In this document: piece by piece, positions 34,178 to 45,055 of the stretch
How the letters are laid out: each line of letters starts with the position of its first letter
How positions within the stretch are numbered: the first letter of the stretch is position 1
Source of the DNA: Pseudomonas sp. Bc-h
Lineage (GTDB): Bacteria > Pseudomonadota > Gammaproteobacteria > Pseudomonadales > Pseudomonadaceae
Assembly (NCBI RefSeq): GCF_002080045.1
Contig: NZ_MUIN01000001.1
Span: 256,930 to 320,929 of the forward strand
Direction of reading: 5' to 3'
DNA length: 64,000 nt
Notes under the pieces: model-generated
Told to the model about the DNA's origin: nothing
Seen by the model: only the letters and a program-made list of their open reading frames with translations
Database searches by the model: none
Made by a program: the position numbers and the translations under genes

Positions 34178-34987
34178 TCAGTTGTGATGGCGGATCACTT
34201 TGGCGGCAGTCGCCACGTTATGGGCCAGATGTAATGGATTGATGGTGCCGACGATAGCACCGGTGACGCCGGGATGTGCAAACAGCAGCTCGAAGCTCGC
34301 CTGCACTGGATCGACACCGGGACCGAGGCAAACGTGCCCGCTGGCCAGCGCTTTTTTGATCAGAATCCCTTTGCCGTGAGCAGCAGCGTAGTCGAGGACC
34401 GGTTTTTCGCCCTGTTCGTTGAGGTTGTACGTGACCATTGCGCAGTCACCTTCGCGCAACGCCAGCATCCCGCCCTCGACGGTTTTGCCCGAGAAACCGA
34501 AACCGCGAATCTTGCCTTCGTGTTTGAGCTCCGCCAGCGTCTGATAGACATCGCAATCGTTGAGTACGTGCAGGTCGTTGCCGTCGGAATGCACCAGCAC
34601 CAGATCGATGAAGTCGGTTTCCAGACGCTTGAGGCTGCGCTCTACCGAAAGGCGTGTGTGTGCGGCGCTGAAGTCATGGCTCGACTGTCCTGCTTCGAAT
34701 TCTTCGCCGACCTTGCTGACGATCACCCAGTCCTGACGCTGGCCACGCAACAGCGGCCCAAGACGTTCTTCGCTGCGACCGTAGGCGGGGGCCGTGTCGA
34801 TCAGGTTTATGCCCAGATCCCGTGCCTGCTTGAGCAGCATCTGCGCTTCGTTGTCGTCGGGAATGGTGAAGCCGTTGGGGTATTTGACGCCTTGATCGCG
34901 GCCCAGCTTGACGCTGCCCAGGCCGATCGGAGAGACGTAGATGCCGAGGTTTCCCAGCGGTCGATGCAAATCGTGCAGGGTGTTCAT
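34178..34987 (-). CDS. Aldo/keto reductase
   Basis: A 269-residue NADPH-dependent oxidoreductase of the aldo/keto reductase superfamily (PAO1 PA4992 position). The catalytic tetrad is visible: Asp and Tyr in DTAPAYGRSEERLG near residues 56-69, Lys in VSKVGEE near 83 and His in LVHSDG near 120. The length is at the short end of the family. The start ATG 34987 (MNTLHDLHRPLG) overlaps the stop of the FAD oxidoreductase gene as ATGA, so the two are translationally coupled. The substrate is unknown. Confidence 0.9.
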   Translation of the reverse strand: MNTLHDLHRPLGNLGIYVSPIGLGSVKLGRDQGVKYPNGFTIPDDNEAQMLLKQARDLGINLIDTAPAYGRSEERLGPLLRGQRQDWVIVSKVGEEFEAGQSSHDFSAAHTRLSVERSLKRLETDFIDLVLVHSDGNDLHVLNDCDVYQTLAELKHEGKIRGFGFSGKTVEGGMLALREGDCAMVTYNLNEQGEKPVLDYAAAHGKGILIKKALASGHVCLGPGVDPVQASFELLFAHPGVTGAIVGTINPLHLAHNVATAAKVIRHHN

Positions 34988-36159
34988 GGCAGCAAAACGT
35001 CCCAGACAGGTCTGGCGAGCGGAGGCTTGGGCAAGTCTTTGCAAGGCGGTTGGGGGATCGGGTGAATGTCATCCCGCGACAGAGAGGCCAGTACGCGATC
35101 AGCGAAGTCCGGCGCCAGTGCCAGCTTGGTCGGCCAGCCCACCATCAGGCGGCCCTGTACGTCGAGAAAGGCGTTGTCCGGGCGCACCAGGCCGGTCTGT
35201 TGAGGCTCTGCGCGATCCACCCGCAACGTGGCGAACTGCGCCTGACTGAGGTCGACCCAAGGCAACAGATGCGCGAGTTCTTTCTTGGCCGCGGCGATTT
35301 GCTCAGCGGGTTCGCGCGCGACGCCTTCGGCTTCGGAAATGTCGCCGCCCAGGTACCAGACCCACTCGCCATTGGCGGCCGGGTGCGTAGTGACGGTGAT
35401 GCGTGGCTTCGGCCCGCCGCCGAGGCAATGGGCGTACAGCGGCTTGAGCGTCGGGCCCTTTACCATGACCATGTGCAGCGGACGACGCTGCATGGCGGGA
35501 TGGCTGACGTTCAGCGTCTTGAGCAGGTCAGCCGTGCCACCGCCTGCGCTCAGCACTACACGCTGAGCATGAATGTCGCGACCATCGACTCGCAGACCGA
35601 CCAGTTCACCTTCATGCAGCAACGGTTCGATATGTTCGCCAGCCAGCAGACTGTCGCCAGCAAGCTCTGCGAGTTTTTCGATAAGGCTCGGGACGTCGAT
35701 CACCAGTTCGGCGAGACGATAAACCTTGCCCTTGAATCGCGGGTCCTGCAGGGCAGGTGGCAAGTCGGCGCCCTTCACCTGATCGACACGGCCACGCACT
35801 GCCTTGCTGGCGAAGAAGCTGGTGAGGTTGCCGGCGATGGTGCCTGGCGACCAGAGATAGTGAGCTTCGGAAAGCAGGCGCACGCCCGCCAGGTTCAGTT
35901 CACCTTTGCCGGCCAGGGCCTCGCGCCAGCGACGGGGCATGTCGGCAATGGCTTCCGAGGCGCCGGACAGCGCGCCATGCAGCGCGTATTTGGCGCCGCC
36001 GTGAATGATGCCCTGGGATTTGACCGTCTGCCCGCCGCCGAGGCTGGCGCTTTCCACCACGATTGTCGAGAAACCCTGCCGACGCAGGCGCGCGTTGAGC
36101 CAGAGACCGGCAACGCCTGCGCCGACAATCAGAACGTCAGTGGAAATGGCAGATGGCAT
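34984..36159 (-). CDS. FAD-dependent oxidoreductase (D-amino-acid oxidase/glycine oxidase fold)
   Basis: A 391-residue flavoprotein of the DAO family (PAO1 PA4991 position). The N-terminal dinucleotide-binding motif VLIVGAGVAGLWLNARL lies at residues 9-25, and GGGQTVKSQGIIHGGAKY near 43-60 is the second FAD contact of the family. The start was set at ATG 36159, which has GAGGTG upstream; an open frame reaches back to 36192. It overlaps the downstream aldo/keto reductase gene. The substrate is not evident. Confidence 0.88.
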   Translation of the reverse strand: MPSAISTDVLIVGAGVAGLWLNARLRRQGFSTIVVESASLGGGQTVKSQGIIHGGAKYALHGALSGASEAIADMPRRWREALAGKGELNLAGVRLLSEAHYLWSPGTIAGNLTSFFASKAVRGRVDQVKGADLPPALQDPRFKGKVYRLAELVIDVPSLIEKLAELAGDSLLAGEHIEPLLHEGELVGLRVDGRDIHAQRVVLSAGGGTADLLKTLNVSHPAMQRRPLHMVMVKGPTLKPLYAHCLGGGPKPRITVTTHPAANGEWVWYLGGDISEAEGVAREPAEQIAAAKKELAHLLPWVDLSQAQFATLRVDRAEPQQTGLVRPDNAFLDVQGRLMVGWPTKLALAPDFADRVLASLSRDDIHPIPQPPCKDLPKPPLARPVWDVLLP

Positions 36160-36223
36160 GAGCACCTCAAATGGCGAAACGAATCGCGCCATTATAGGGG
36201 AAGCGGCTTTTCAATGACCCCCT

Positions 36224-36556
36224 TTAATGACCAGCCGTTTTCGAGAACAGCTGAATCACCACCACACCGGCAACGATCAGGCCCATGCCGGCGATGGCGG
36301 GCATGTCCAGTTTCTGACCGTAAATGAACAACGCGGCGACGCTCACCATGACGATGCCCATCCCGGCCCAGACCGCATATGCCACGCCCACTGGAATGGT
36401 GCGCACCACCAGCGTCAGCATCCAGAACGCCACGGCATATCCGACGATGACCAGCAGCAGCGGCAACGGCGTGCTGAGGCCCTTGACCGCTTTCATGGAG
36501 ACGGTGCCGATGACTTCGGCGCAGATGGCGATCGCAAGCAGGTAGTAGGCAGACAT
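36224..36556 (-). CDS. Small multidrug resistance (SMR/EmrE-family) transporter
   Basis: A 110-residue inner-membrane protein with four hydrophobic helices, the standard SMR size. The essential proton- and substrate-binding Glu is at position 14 (AICAEVIGT), and AYAVWAGMG near residues 59-67 is the conserved Trp/Gly region of helix 3. It probably exports quaternary cations, or guanidinium if of the Gdx type; the sequence reads more like EmrE/SugE-type pumps in general and the substrate is not settled. It is divergent from a LysR-type gene across 93 nt that contain an inverted repeat. Confidence 0.92.
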   Translation of the reverse strand: MSAYYLLAIAICAEVIGTVSMKAVKGLSTPLPLLLVIVGYAVAFWMLTLVVRTIPVGVAYAVWAGMGIVMVSVAALFIYGQKLDMPAIAGMGLIVAGVVVIQLFSKTAGH

Positions 36557-36600
36557 GATGGAAACTCCTATTCAATGCTCGCCATTCTAGTGATCACGCA

Positions 36601-36624
36601 GATGGGGTAAAGTCATTACCCATC
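36601..36624. promoter_or_regulatory. Inverted repeat in the SMR-lysR intergenic region, likely LysR operator
   Basis: GATGGGGTAA (36601-36610) and TTACCCATC (36616-36624) form an inverted repeat around AGTCA, with the core GGTAA-N5-TTACC. It stands 26-49 nt upstream of the lysR-type start and about 45 nt from the SMR start, the normal place for a LysR-type autoregulatory site controlling a divergent target. No protein binding has been shown. Confidence 0.55.
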
Positions 36625-36649
36625 TCTCTGGTAGATAGGTTGAATGTTC

Positions 36650-37534
36650 ATGCAGTGGAGCCTTGAGCAGATTCGCCTGTTCGTCAGCGTGGCCGAGCAA
36701 CGTTCGTTCTCTGCCGTAGCGCGGGATTCGAAGCGGGCGCAGTCAGCGGTGAGCAATGCTATTGCCATGCTGGAAACAGACTTGGGGGTCAGCCTGTTCG
36801 ATCGAAGCAGCGGCCGTCAGCCGCGTTTGACTGAAGCGGGCAGTGCTTTGCTGGAAGAGGCCCGAGAGCTTCTGCGCCAATGCGACCGTCTCGATGGTCG
36901 GGCGCTGGCCTTGATGCGGGGTCAGGAAGCGCGCTTGCGTCTGGCCCATGACGAGGCAATGCCCTATCAACCGGTGCTCGATAGTCTGGAAGCGCTGGAC
37001 GTTCGATTTCCGACTGTCGAGGTGCAATTGGCGAGCGGCGCCCAAGGCGATGTAGCACGCAAATTACTGGAGCGACGGGCTGACCTCGGTCTGCTGTTCC
37101 ATCACGAACAGATGCCTGAGGCCCTTGAGCGTCGCGTGCTCGGCAGTGTGGAAATGGTCACGGTTTGCGCGGTCGATCACCCACTGGCCAGCGAGGCCTT
37201 GATCACTCGTCAGCAACTGGCGCGGCATCGGCAACTGCTCATCGCGCCGCAGCAAAGCGGCTATCCCGGCGGCGAACAATTGAGCCCGCAGGTCTGGCGC
37301 GCCGACAGCTTCTACGTGATGGCCGAACTGCTGATGCGTGGCTTGGGCTGGGCCTGGTTGCCGCGCCATGTGGTGCAATACCCGGCTTATCAGAACCAGA
37401 TGATCGAGCTGAGTAGCGAATGGACGCCGCCTGCGCTGGTGGTGGAAATGGTCTGGCGTCGCGACGAACCGTTGGGGCCGGCCGCACGCTGGCTCGCTGA
37501 ATGTTTCACCCATCATCTGAAGGCCATTGGCTGA
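36650..37534 (+). CDS. LysR-type transcriptional regulator
   Basis: A 294-residue regulator (PAO1 PA4989 position). The N-terminal winged helix-turn-helix covers residues 1-60 (SLEQIRLFVSVAEQRSFSAVAR), and a periplasmic-binding-protein-like effector domain follows. ATG 36650 has AGG about 10 nt upstream; ATG 36644 is two codons earlier and almost touches that AGG. Divergent orientation and the shared inverted repeat suggest it controls the SMR gene. The effector is unknown. waaA starts 14 nt after its stop. Confidence 0.93.
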   Translation: MQWSLEQIRLFVSVAEQRSFSAVARDSKRAQSAVSNAIAMLETDLGVSLFDRSSGRQPRLTEAGSALLEEARELLRQCDRLDGRALALMRGQEARLRLAHDEAMPYQPVLDSLEALDVRFPTVEVQLASGAQGDVARKLLERRADLGLLFHHEQMPEALERRVLGSVEMVTVCAVDHPLASEALITRQQLARHRQLLIAPQQSGYPGGEQLSPQVWRADSFYVMAELLMRGLGWAWLPRHVVQYPAYQNQMIELSSEWTPPALVVEMVWRRDEPLGPAARWLAECFTHHLKAIG

Positions 37535-37548
37535 TAAACTCCGCGCCC

Positions 37549-38823
37549 ATGAATAGAACCCTCTACACCGTCCTGTTTCACCTTGGTCTGCCGCTCATCG
37601 CCCTGCGTTTGTGGCTTCGTGCCCGCAAGGCGCCAGCGTACGCGAAACGAATAAGCGAGCGTTTCGCTCGTGGACTACCGCCGATGCAGCGCGGTGGTAT
37701 TTGGGTCCACGCGGTTTCTGTGGGCGAAAGCATCGCGGCTGCGCCGATGATTCGCGCCTTGCTGGCGCGTTATCCACAGCTGCCGATCACCATCACCTGC
37801 ATGACGCCCACCGGGTCCGAGCGCATCCAGTCGATGTTCGCCAACGAGCCGCGCGTTCAACATTGCTATCTGCCTTACGACTTTCCGTGGGCGGCAGGCA
37901 AGTTTCTCGATCATATCCAGCCAAAGATCGGCGTGATCATGGAAACGGAGCTGTGGCCCAATCACATCCATCAGTGCGCCAAGCGCGGCATTCCAACGGT
38001 GCTGGCGAACGCGCGCCTGTCAGAACGCTCGGCGCGAGGGTATGGACGGTTCGCCAGACTGACGCGCCCGATGCTGGCCGAGATGAGCCTGATCGCCGTA
38101 CAGACCGAAACCGAAGCCCAGCGTTTTCGGAATTTGGGGGCGCGACCCGAGTGCGTTACGGTGACAGGGTCGATCAAGTTCGACCTGACCATCGACCCGC
38201 AATTGCTTGTGCGTGCCGCACAGCAGCGCGAAGCGTGGCAGACCATTGAGCGACCGGTGTGGATTGCTGCCAGCACTCACGCCGGGGAGGATGAAGTTGT
38301 ATTGTCGGCGCATCGTGAATTACTCGGGAGCCATCCTGACGCTCTGCTGATGCTGGTGCCGCGTCATCCCGAGCGCTTCAAGAGCGTGTTCGAGTTGAGC
38401 CAGGAGCAAGGATTCAAGAGCGTTCGCCGCTCAACATCCGAACCCGTGACCAGCGAGACGTCGGTGCTGGTGGGCGACACCATGGGCGAGCTGCTGTTTC
38501 TCTATGCCTTGGCCGACATCGCATTCGTCGGCGGCAGCCTGGTGCCTAACGGAGGGCATAACCTGCTGGAGCCTGCGGCGCTGGACAAGCCGGTGCTGAG
38601 CGGCCCGCACCTGTTCAACTTCCTCGAAATCGCCGCGATGCTGCGCAGTGCAGGGGCATTGGAGGAGGTGAGCGATGCAGTGGAGTTGGCCTCCGTCGTG
38701 CGAGGTTTGATCGAGCAGCCTGAGAAGGCAAAGGCCATGGCTGATGCCGGGCTTGCGGTGATGAAGGCCAATCAGGGCGCGTTGCAGAAGTTGCTGGATG
38801 GGATCGGGCAGCTGGTGGGCTGA
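37549..38823 (+). CDS. waaA: 3-deoxy-D-manno-octulosonic acid (Kdo) transferase
   Basis: GT30 enzyme that adds Kdo residues to lipid IVA at the inner membrane, the first committed core step. The 424-residue protein has an N-terminal membrane anchor (about 4-22). The catalytic-Glu region METELWPN lies near residue 125, and later the GTP-like PNGGHNLLEPAAL motif near residue 337. The start ATG 37549 (MNRTLYTVLFHLGLPLIALR) is the usual N-terminus; the frame is open further upstream inside lysR. A perfect 21-bp fold-back repeat follows. Confidence 0.96.
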   Translation: MNRTLYTVLFHLGLPLIALRLWLRARKAPAYAKRISERFARGLPPMQRGGIWVHAVSVGESIAAAPMIRALLARYPQLPITITCMTPTGSERIQSMFANEPRVQHCYLPYDFPWAAGKFLDHIQPKIGVIMETELWPNHIHQCAKRGIPTVLANARLSERSARGYGRFARLTRPMLAEMSLIAVQTETEAQRFRNLGARPECVTVTGSIKFDLTIDPQLLVRAAQQREAWQTIERPVWIAASTHAGEDEVVLSAHRELLGSHPDALLMLVPRHPERFKSVFELSQEQGFKSVRRSTSEPVTSETSVLVGDTMGELLFLYALADIAFVGGSLVPNGGHNLLEPAALDKPVLSGPHLFNFLEIAAMLRSAGALEEVSDAVELASVVRGLIEQPEKAKAMADAGLAVMKANQGALQKLLDGIGQLVG

Positions 38824-38850
38824 TTTGCGGCGTGTCATCTAATCCCTATA

Positions 38851-38910
38851 GCAGTCCGGCTTGCCGGCGGTGGCGTCTTCGAAGTCGCTACCGCCGGCAA
38901 GCCGGACTGC
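38851..38910. repeat. Intergenic perfect fold-back repeat, GCAGTCCGGCTTGCCGGCGG type (copy 2)
   Basis: A 21-bp left arm (38851-38871, GCAGTCCGGC then TTGCCGGCGGT) is perfectly mirrored at 38890-38910, with an 18-nt loop that itself contains TCTTCGAAG. It lies between convergent waaA and the TolC-family gene. Same family as 33079-33152 and 58446-58507. Confidence 0.85.
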
Positions 38911-38962
38911 TGCAAGGTGTTCGAGATCAGTCAGGTGTCAGAAGCAATCGCTGCGTCGGGGC

Positions 38963-40402
38963 TCACCGCTCCGAAGGCCGCTCGAAATTCTTCGCTGCTT
39001 CTTTCGCCAGATCCGGCGGCAGGAAGTCCTTGTCGGGGTTGTAATCGGGCTTGAGGTAACGCGACAGGTCTTGCAGATCACCCGGGCTCAACGTCCCCGC
39101 CGCCTGCTTCAGGCGCAGATTGTCGAGGATGTAGTCGTAGCGGGTGTTGTTGTAATCACGCACCGACGCATACAACTGACGCTGCGCATCGAGCACGTCG
39201 ACGATGTTGCGCGTACCCACCTGATAGCCGATTTCCGTAGCTTCCAGCGCACTCTGGTTGGAGATGATCGACTGCTTGCGCGCCTGGACCTGCTCGACGT
39301 CGGTGTTCACAGCCCGGTGCAGGTTTCGTGTGTTTTCTACCACCTGACGACGCAAACCTTCGCGCTGCTGCTCGTTCTGATTGAGCCGGGCATACGCCTC
39401 GCGAACCTGCGAACTGGTGAGCCCGCCACTGTAGATCGGGATGTTCACCTGCAGGCCGATGGTGCGTTGTTCGACGCTGCCATGAAAATTCTGCCCGGTG
39501 TAGTTCGGGTTGGTGAAACCCAGCGGATCGTTGTCGCCTTTTTCATATTGCGCTACCGCATCGACGGTCGGCGCATGCCCGGCCTTGCGCTGTCGCAGTG
39601 TTTCTTCGGCAGCGCTGACCGCGTAGTTGCTGGCGAGCAGGTTCAGATTCTGCTGCGAGGCTGTGTCGACCCAGGATTTCGCGTCGTTAGGCGAAGGCGC
39701 CAGCACTGGCAGCGTGTGCACGATGCCTTCGATAGAGTTGTACTCGCGGTTGGTCAGGGTCACCAGGGCCTGAAAGGCGTCGTCGACCTGACGCTTGGCG
39801 ACAATCCGCGCGGCGCGCGCCGTGTCGTAGCTGGCTTGGGCCTGGAGCACGTCGGTCTTGTCCGAGAGGCCTACGTCGAAGCGTTCGTTGGCCTGATCCA
39901 GCTGGCGTTTGAAGGCCGCTTCTTCGGCTTTGGTGGAGGCCAGGTTGTCCTGCGCACGCAGTACCGAGAAATAGTCTTCGGCGCTTTGCAGAATCAGGTT
40001 CTGCTCGGTGGCCGAGAGTTGCAGCATGGCCTGCTCGTTGACGTCCTTGGCGGCCTTGAGCTGGAACCAGCGGTCGGCGCGAAAGATCGGCTGACTCAGG
40101 GTCGCCCGATATACGGTGCCGCTGCGATTGATCACTGCCGAAGGTTCATCGATCTTGGTACGGGTGTTGTTCACATCGGCACCGCCGGAAATATTCGGCA
40201 GCAGGCCTGCGCGGGCCTGGGGCACGATTTCTTTCTGCGCATCGTAGTCGGCGCGTGCGGCGGCCAGATCGGCGTTGTTGTTGACCGCTTCCTGATAGAC
40301 GCTGACCAGACCGGTCTTGGTCGGCAGTGGCAAGTCCGCTGCCCCGGCCATCGCACTAGAAGCACACGACACGGCAATGGCCAGTGAGAGTTTGCGCAGC
40401 AT
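38963..40402 (-). CDS. TolC-family outer-membrane efflux protein
   Basis: A 479-residue outer-membrane channel protein, the outer duct of tripartite efflux or type I secretion (PAO1 PA4974 position). It has a signal peptide ending near AMAGAADLP (about residue 20) and the TolC internal repeat of two OEP domains, with long heptad-rich helices. NIPIYSGGLTSSQVREAYARLNQ near residue 320 is the typical strand-helix turn. The start was set at ATG 40402, which has AGGGA at proper spacing; ATG 40408 touches it. It is divergent from the thiC riboswitch. Its inner-membrane partners are not in the window. Confidence 0.93.
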   Translation of the reverse strand: MLRKLSLAIAVSCASSAMAGAADLPLPTKTGLVSVYQEAVNNNADLAAARADYDAQKEIVPQARAGLLPNISGGADVNNTRTKIDEPSAVINRSGTVYRATLSQPIFRADRWFQLKAAKDVNEQAMLQLSATEQNLILQSAEDYFSVLRAQDNLASTKAEEAAFKRQLDQANERFDVGLSDKTDVLQAQASYDTARAARIVAKRQVDDAFQALVTLTNREYNSIEGIVHTLPVLAPSPNDAKSWVDTASQQNLNLLASNYAVSAAEETLRQRKAGHAPTVDAVAQYEKGDNDPLGFTNPNYTGQNFHGSVEQRTIGLQVNIPIYSGGLTSSQVREAYARLNQNEQQREGLRRQVVENTRNLHRAVNTDVEQVQARKQSIISNQSALEATEIGYQVGTRNIVDVLDAQRQLYASVRDYNNTRYDYILDNLRLKQAAGTLSPGDLQDLSRYLKPDYNPDKDFLPPDLAKEAAKNFERPSER

Positions 40403-40534
40403 AGACATTCCCTAGTAATAGTTGTCGCCAAAACGAATCCAGACGCCTTTGGCGCCGCGTAGCGAGTGTAGTTCCAGAAGATCGCCGCAACAATCCGGCA
40501 TATCAGCCATTTAACGAGCGTTTGAATTCCGCAC

Positions 40535-40564
40535 TTGGCGTTTGGCATGCGTCACGTCTAGACT
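40535..40564 (+). promoter_or_regulatory. Candidate promoter for the TPP riboswitch-thiC transcript
   Basis: TTGGCG (40535-40540) and TAGACT (40559-40564) stand 18 bp apart. Initiation about 7 nt later would start the RNA just before the riboswitch at 40574. A weak match supported mainly by position. The rest of the divergent gap toward the TolC gene (40403-40534) shows no clear signals. Confidence 0.4.
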
Positions 40565-40573
40565 GACGCCGTT

Positions 40574-40661
40574 CTTGTCGGGGTGCCTTGATATGAGGCT
40601 GAGATCGGATAATCCGGATCCCGTTGAACCTGATCAGGTTAGCGCCTGCGTAGGGAACAAG
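40574..40661 (+). promoter_or_regulatory. TPP (thiamine pyrophosphate) riboswitch
   Basis: All parts of the THI-element are present in order. The closing helix P1 pairs CTTGT (40574-40578) with ACAAG (40657-40661). GGGGTGCC is followed by the GGCTGAGA core box (40598-40605), a small variable stem, then CCGTTGAACCTGATCAGGTTAGCG and GTAGGGAA. On binding TPP it is expected to lower expression of thiC and possibly cytX. The 182 nt between it and the thiC start (40662-40843) contain no obvious intrinsic terminator, so control could be on translation or Rho-dependent. Confidence 0.96.
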
Positions 40662-40690
40662 ATTTCTCGTCTCCCGGCGAGTCCTCTTGA

Positions 40691-42730
<2,040 letters not shown>

Positions 42731-42739
42731 TCCGTATGG

Positions 42740-42783
42740 CCTTGATGATCGTCCCACGCAGAGCGTGAGTACGATCATCAAGG
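42740..42783. repeat. Intergenic hairpin repeat between thiC and cytX
   Basis: CCTTGATGATCGT (42740-42752) is a perfect inverted match to ACGATCATCAAGG (42771-42783), and an inner CACGC/GCGTG extends the stem. The GATCGT-CCCACGC-GCGTG pattern resembles a short palindromic repeat common in fluorescent pseudomonads. No U-run follows, so it is more likely a repeat or mRNA-stabilising element than a terminator. It could set unequal levels of thiC and cytX. Confidence 0.7.
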
Positions 42784-42830
42784 GCACGGCGTGCAAATAA
42801 CTAACAAACGTTCCTCTGAGATCACACCTT

Positions 42831-44120
42831 GTGAACACACCCAGCACCTACTCACCCGACATCCCCGTTCCCGCCGCAAAGCGGGTCTTTGGCGGTCGCG
42901 ATCTGTTTTCCTTGTGGTTCTCCCTCGGCATCGGCCTGATGGTCTTGCAAACCGGCGCTCTGCTGGCGCCCGGTCTTGGCATGTCCGGTTCGATGCTGGC
43001 AATTTTCCTCGGCACGCTGGTGGGCGTTTTGCTGCTCGCTGCTGTCGGTGTGATCGGCAGCGACACCGGCCTGTCATCCATGGCCGCGCTCAAACTCAGT
43101 CTGGGCAGCAATGGCGCTGCCGTGCCCGCGATCCTCAACTTGCTGCAACTGGTTGGCTGGGGTTCGTTCGAAATCATCGTCATGCGCGACGCGGCCAGTC
43201 TGCTCGGCGCAGGTGCTTTTTCCGAATCCAGCCTGTGGGCCAATCCACTGCTCTGGACGCTGATCTTCGGTGCGCTCGCCACCTTGCTGGCGGTCAGTGG
43301 TCCACTCACATTCGTGCGGCAGATCCTACGCAAATGGGGTATCTGGCTGTTGCTCGCCGCCTGCGTCTGGCTCACCTGGAACCTTTTTGCCAAAGCCGAC
43401 CTGTCGGCCTTGTGGGCGCGGGCCGGAGATGGCTCGCTGCCGTTTGCGGTCGGCTTCGATATTGCCATCGCCATGCCGCTTTCGTGGCTGCCGCTGATTG
43501 CCGACTATTCGCGTTTCGGCAAGCGGGCGACCGGCGTGCTCGGTGGCACCGTGCTGGGTTTCTTCATCGGAAATTTCTGGCTGATGACCTTGGGCGTCGC
43601 CTATACCCTGGCCTTCGCGCCAAGCGGGGAGGCCAACGCGCTGCTGCTGGCGCTGGCCGGAGCCGGGATGGGCATTCCACTATTGCTTATCCTGCTGGAC
43701 GAGTCGGAAAACGCCTTCGCCGACATTCACTCGGCGGCGGTTTCAAGCGGGATCCTGTTGAAGGCCAAGGTCGAGCATCTGGCGTTGGCCATCGGCATCA
43801 TCTGCACCCTGATCGCCTGCTTCGCGCCATTGGCGCAATACCAGAACTTTCTGCTGCTGATCGGCTCGGTGTTCGCGCCGCTGTTCGGCGTGGTGCTGGT
43901 GGATCACTTCATCCTGCGTCGTCGTAGCCATGGTGCCGCGACGGTAGGCCTGCGCTGGATGACGTTGCTGGCCTGGCTCGGCGGGATTTCCACCTACCAC
44001 CTGCTGGCCAATCTGTACCCGAACGTCGGTGCAACACTACCAGCGCTGATCGTGGCTGGCGTGTTGCAGCTGCTGTTGAGTAAGGCGATCAGCTCCGGCC
44101 GGGGAACAGTTCCGGCTTGA
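42831..44120 (+). CDS. cytX: NCS1-family hydroxymethylpyrimidine transporter CytX-like
   Basis: A 429-residue inner-membrane permease of the NCS1 (cytosine/allantoin) family with about 12 hydrophobic segments. FGGRDLFSLWFSLGIGLMVLQTGALLAPGLG near the N-terminus is the typical first-helix region, and GFDIAIAMPLSWLPLIADYSRFG near residues 205-227 belongs to the central substrate-site region. Position after a riboswitch-controlled thiC supports uptake of the thiamin pyrimidine. The start is GTG 42831. Its last 32 nt overlap the convergent lipoprotein gene. Confidence 0.88.
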   Translation: MNTPSTYSPDIPVPAAKRVFGGRDLFSLWFSLGIGLMVLQTGALLAPGLGMSGSMLAIFLGTLVGVLLLAAVGVIGSDTGLSSMAALKLSLGSNGAAVPAILNLLQLVGWGSFEIIVMRDAASLLGAGAFSESSLWANPLLWTLIFGALATLLAVSGPLTFVRQILRKWGIWLLLAACVWLTWNLFAKADLSALWARAGDGSLPFAVGFDIAIAMPLSWLPLIADYSRFGKRATGVLGGTVLGFFIGNFWLMTLGVAYTLAFAPSGEANALLLALAGAGMGIPLLLILLDESENAFADIHSAAVSSGILLKAKVEHLALAIGIICTLIACFAPLAQYQNFLLLIGSVFAPLFGVVLVDHFILRRRSHGAATVGLRWMTLLAWLGGISTYHLLANLYPNVGATLPALIVAGVLQLLLSKAISSGRGTVPA

Positions 44121-44835
44121 TGATGCCATTGAGCTGAGGGTAGGGAATCTTCAGCTCGATGTGGCCCATGGCGTAGGGTGCAATGGTAGTGACCGGGTAT
44201 TTCAGAATCACTGCACCGTACGTCAGGGCGACGTTGGAAGTTCGCTTGAATGGCCACATCTTCTGAAACTCAGTGTCCTGGTCCAGCTTGGTGCTGATCT
44301 GCCAGGCCTTGTGCGCCATTTCGGCCTTGTCCCAGAACGCCGCTTCCTGTCCTGGCACCAGCATGTCGCTCAGCGTCAGGACGCGTTGCTGTTGACGCGA
44401 ATAATTGATGAACGCTCGGCCGGGATTGCCGTGGGCGCCGCCGGTGTCCAGATAACTCGACAACTCCACGACCACGATACCGTCATGCTGCTCGCGTACC
44501 TTGGCCTGCAAATAGCTGCTGTTGCGCGGCTGGGCACGGCTCAGGAACTGCTCCTGATAGTCTTTGAGCGTTGGCGGCACCGGACCATCGGTATCGCTGC
44601 GGGTCAGTTGCAGCAGGGTGCGCTGAGTGATGGCGTCCAGCTTCGGCTCGTCGGGGAAGTGCACCGTATCGATGTTCACCAATGGACAGTCGTCCGCGGT
44701 GCAGCCCGGTTTGATCAGCTCCGAAGCGTCGCGCTGAACGGTCAGCGGACTGCGAAAATTGGGCTGGAAAAAGCTCTGGCAGGCGCCCAGTATCAGGGCC
44801 AGGCAGGCCATTGAAATGATCTTCAGAAACGACAT
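44089..44835 (-). CDS. Lipoprotein with DUF3298/RsiV-type domain
   Basis: A 248-residue envelope protein. The N-terminus MSFLKIISMACLALILGAC has a lipobox (LGAC, Cys19). The rest resembles the DUF4163/DUF3298 fold shared with the anti-sigma factor RsiV, which binds peptidoglycan-related ligands such as lysozyme: SSYLDTGGAHGNPGRAFINY near residue 125 is the most conserved stretch. The start ATG 44835 has AAGGA upstream. It overlaps cytX tail-to-tail by 32 nt and is divergent from nudF. No regulatory transmembrane part is seen, so an anti-sigma role is unlikely. Confidence 0.8.
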   Translation of the reverse strand: MSFLKIISMACLALILGACQSFFQPNFRSPLTVQRDASELIKPGCTADDCPLVNIDTVHFPDEPKLDAITQRTLLQLTRSDTDGPVPPTLKDYQEQFLSRAQPRNSSYLQAKVREQHDGIVVVELSSYLDTGGAHGNPGRAFINYSRQQQRVLTLSDMLVPGQEAAFWDKAEMAHKAWQISTKLDQDTEFQKMWPFKRTSNVALTYGAVILKYPVTTIAPYAMGHIELKIPYPQLNGIIKPELFPGRS

Positions 44836-45055
44836 GTTGATCCTTGGCGTTGGCATAAAGGGCCATCACGGAGAGGTAACGGCAACAGGCTTCGACTGCG
44901 TCGGGCGCAATCAGTTCGCCATCGGGCGGATTAGAGTGCCTTTGGCTAGCTGGCGTCTACCCTGAGTGCCGGATTTGCCAATTCATGGGGCTGCATCCGG
45001 CGCAATGGCACGTTAGGATGGCGCAAAGGATCAAGTGCTCTGCAGTGAGAAAATT

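Noticed and set aside
38861..40387. 508-codon plus-strand open frame opposite the TolC-family gene
   Set aside because: Antisense shadow of a clear outer-membrane channel gene. It begins inside the waaA-tolC repeat.
42740..42783. Intrinsic terminator after thiC
   Set aside because: The stem is excellent, but no U-run follows and the sequence resembles a dispersed palindromic repeat, so it was listed as a repeat.
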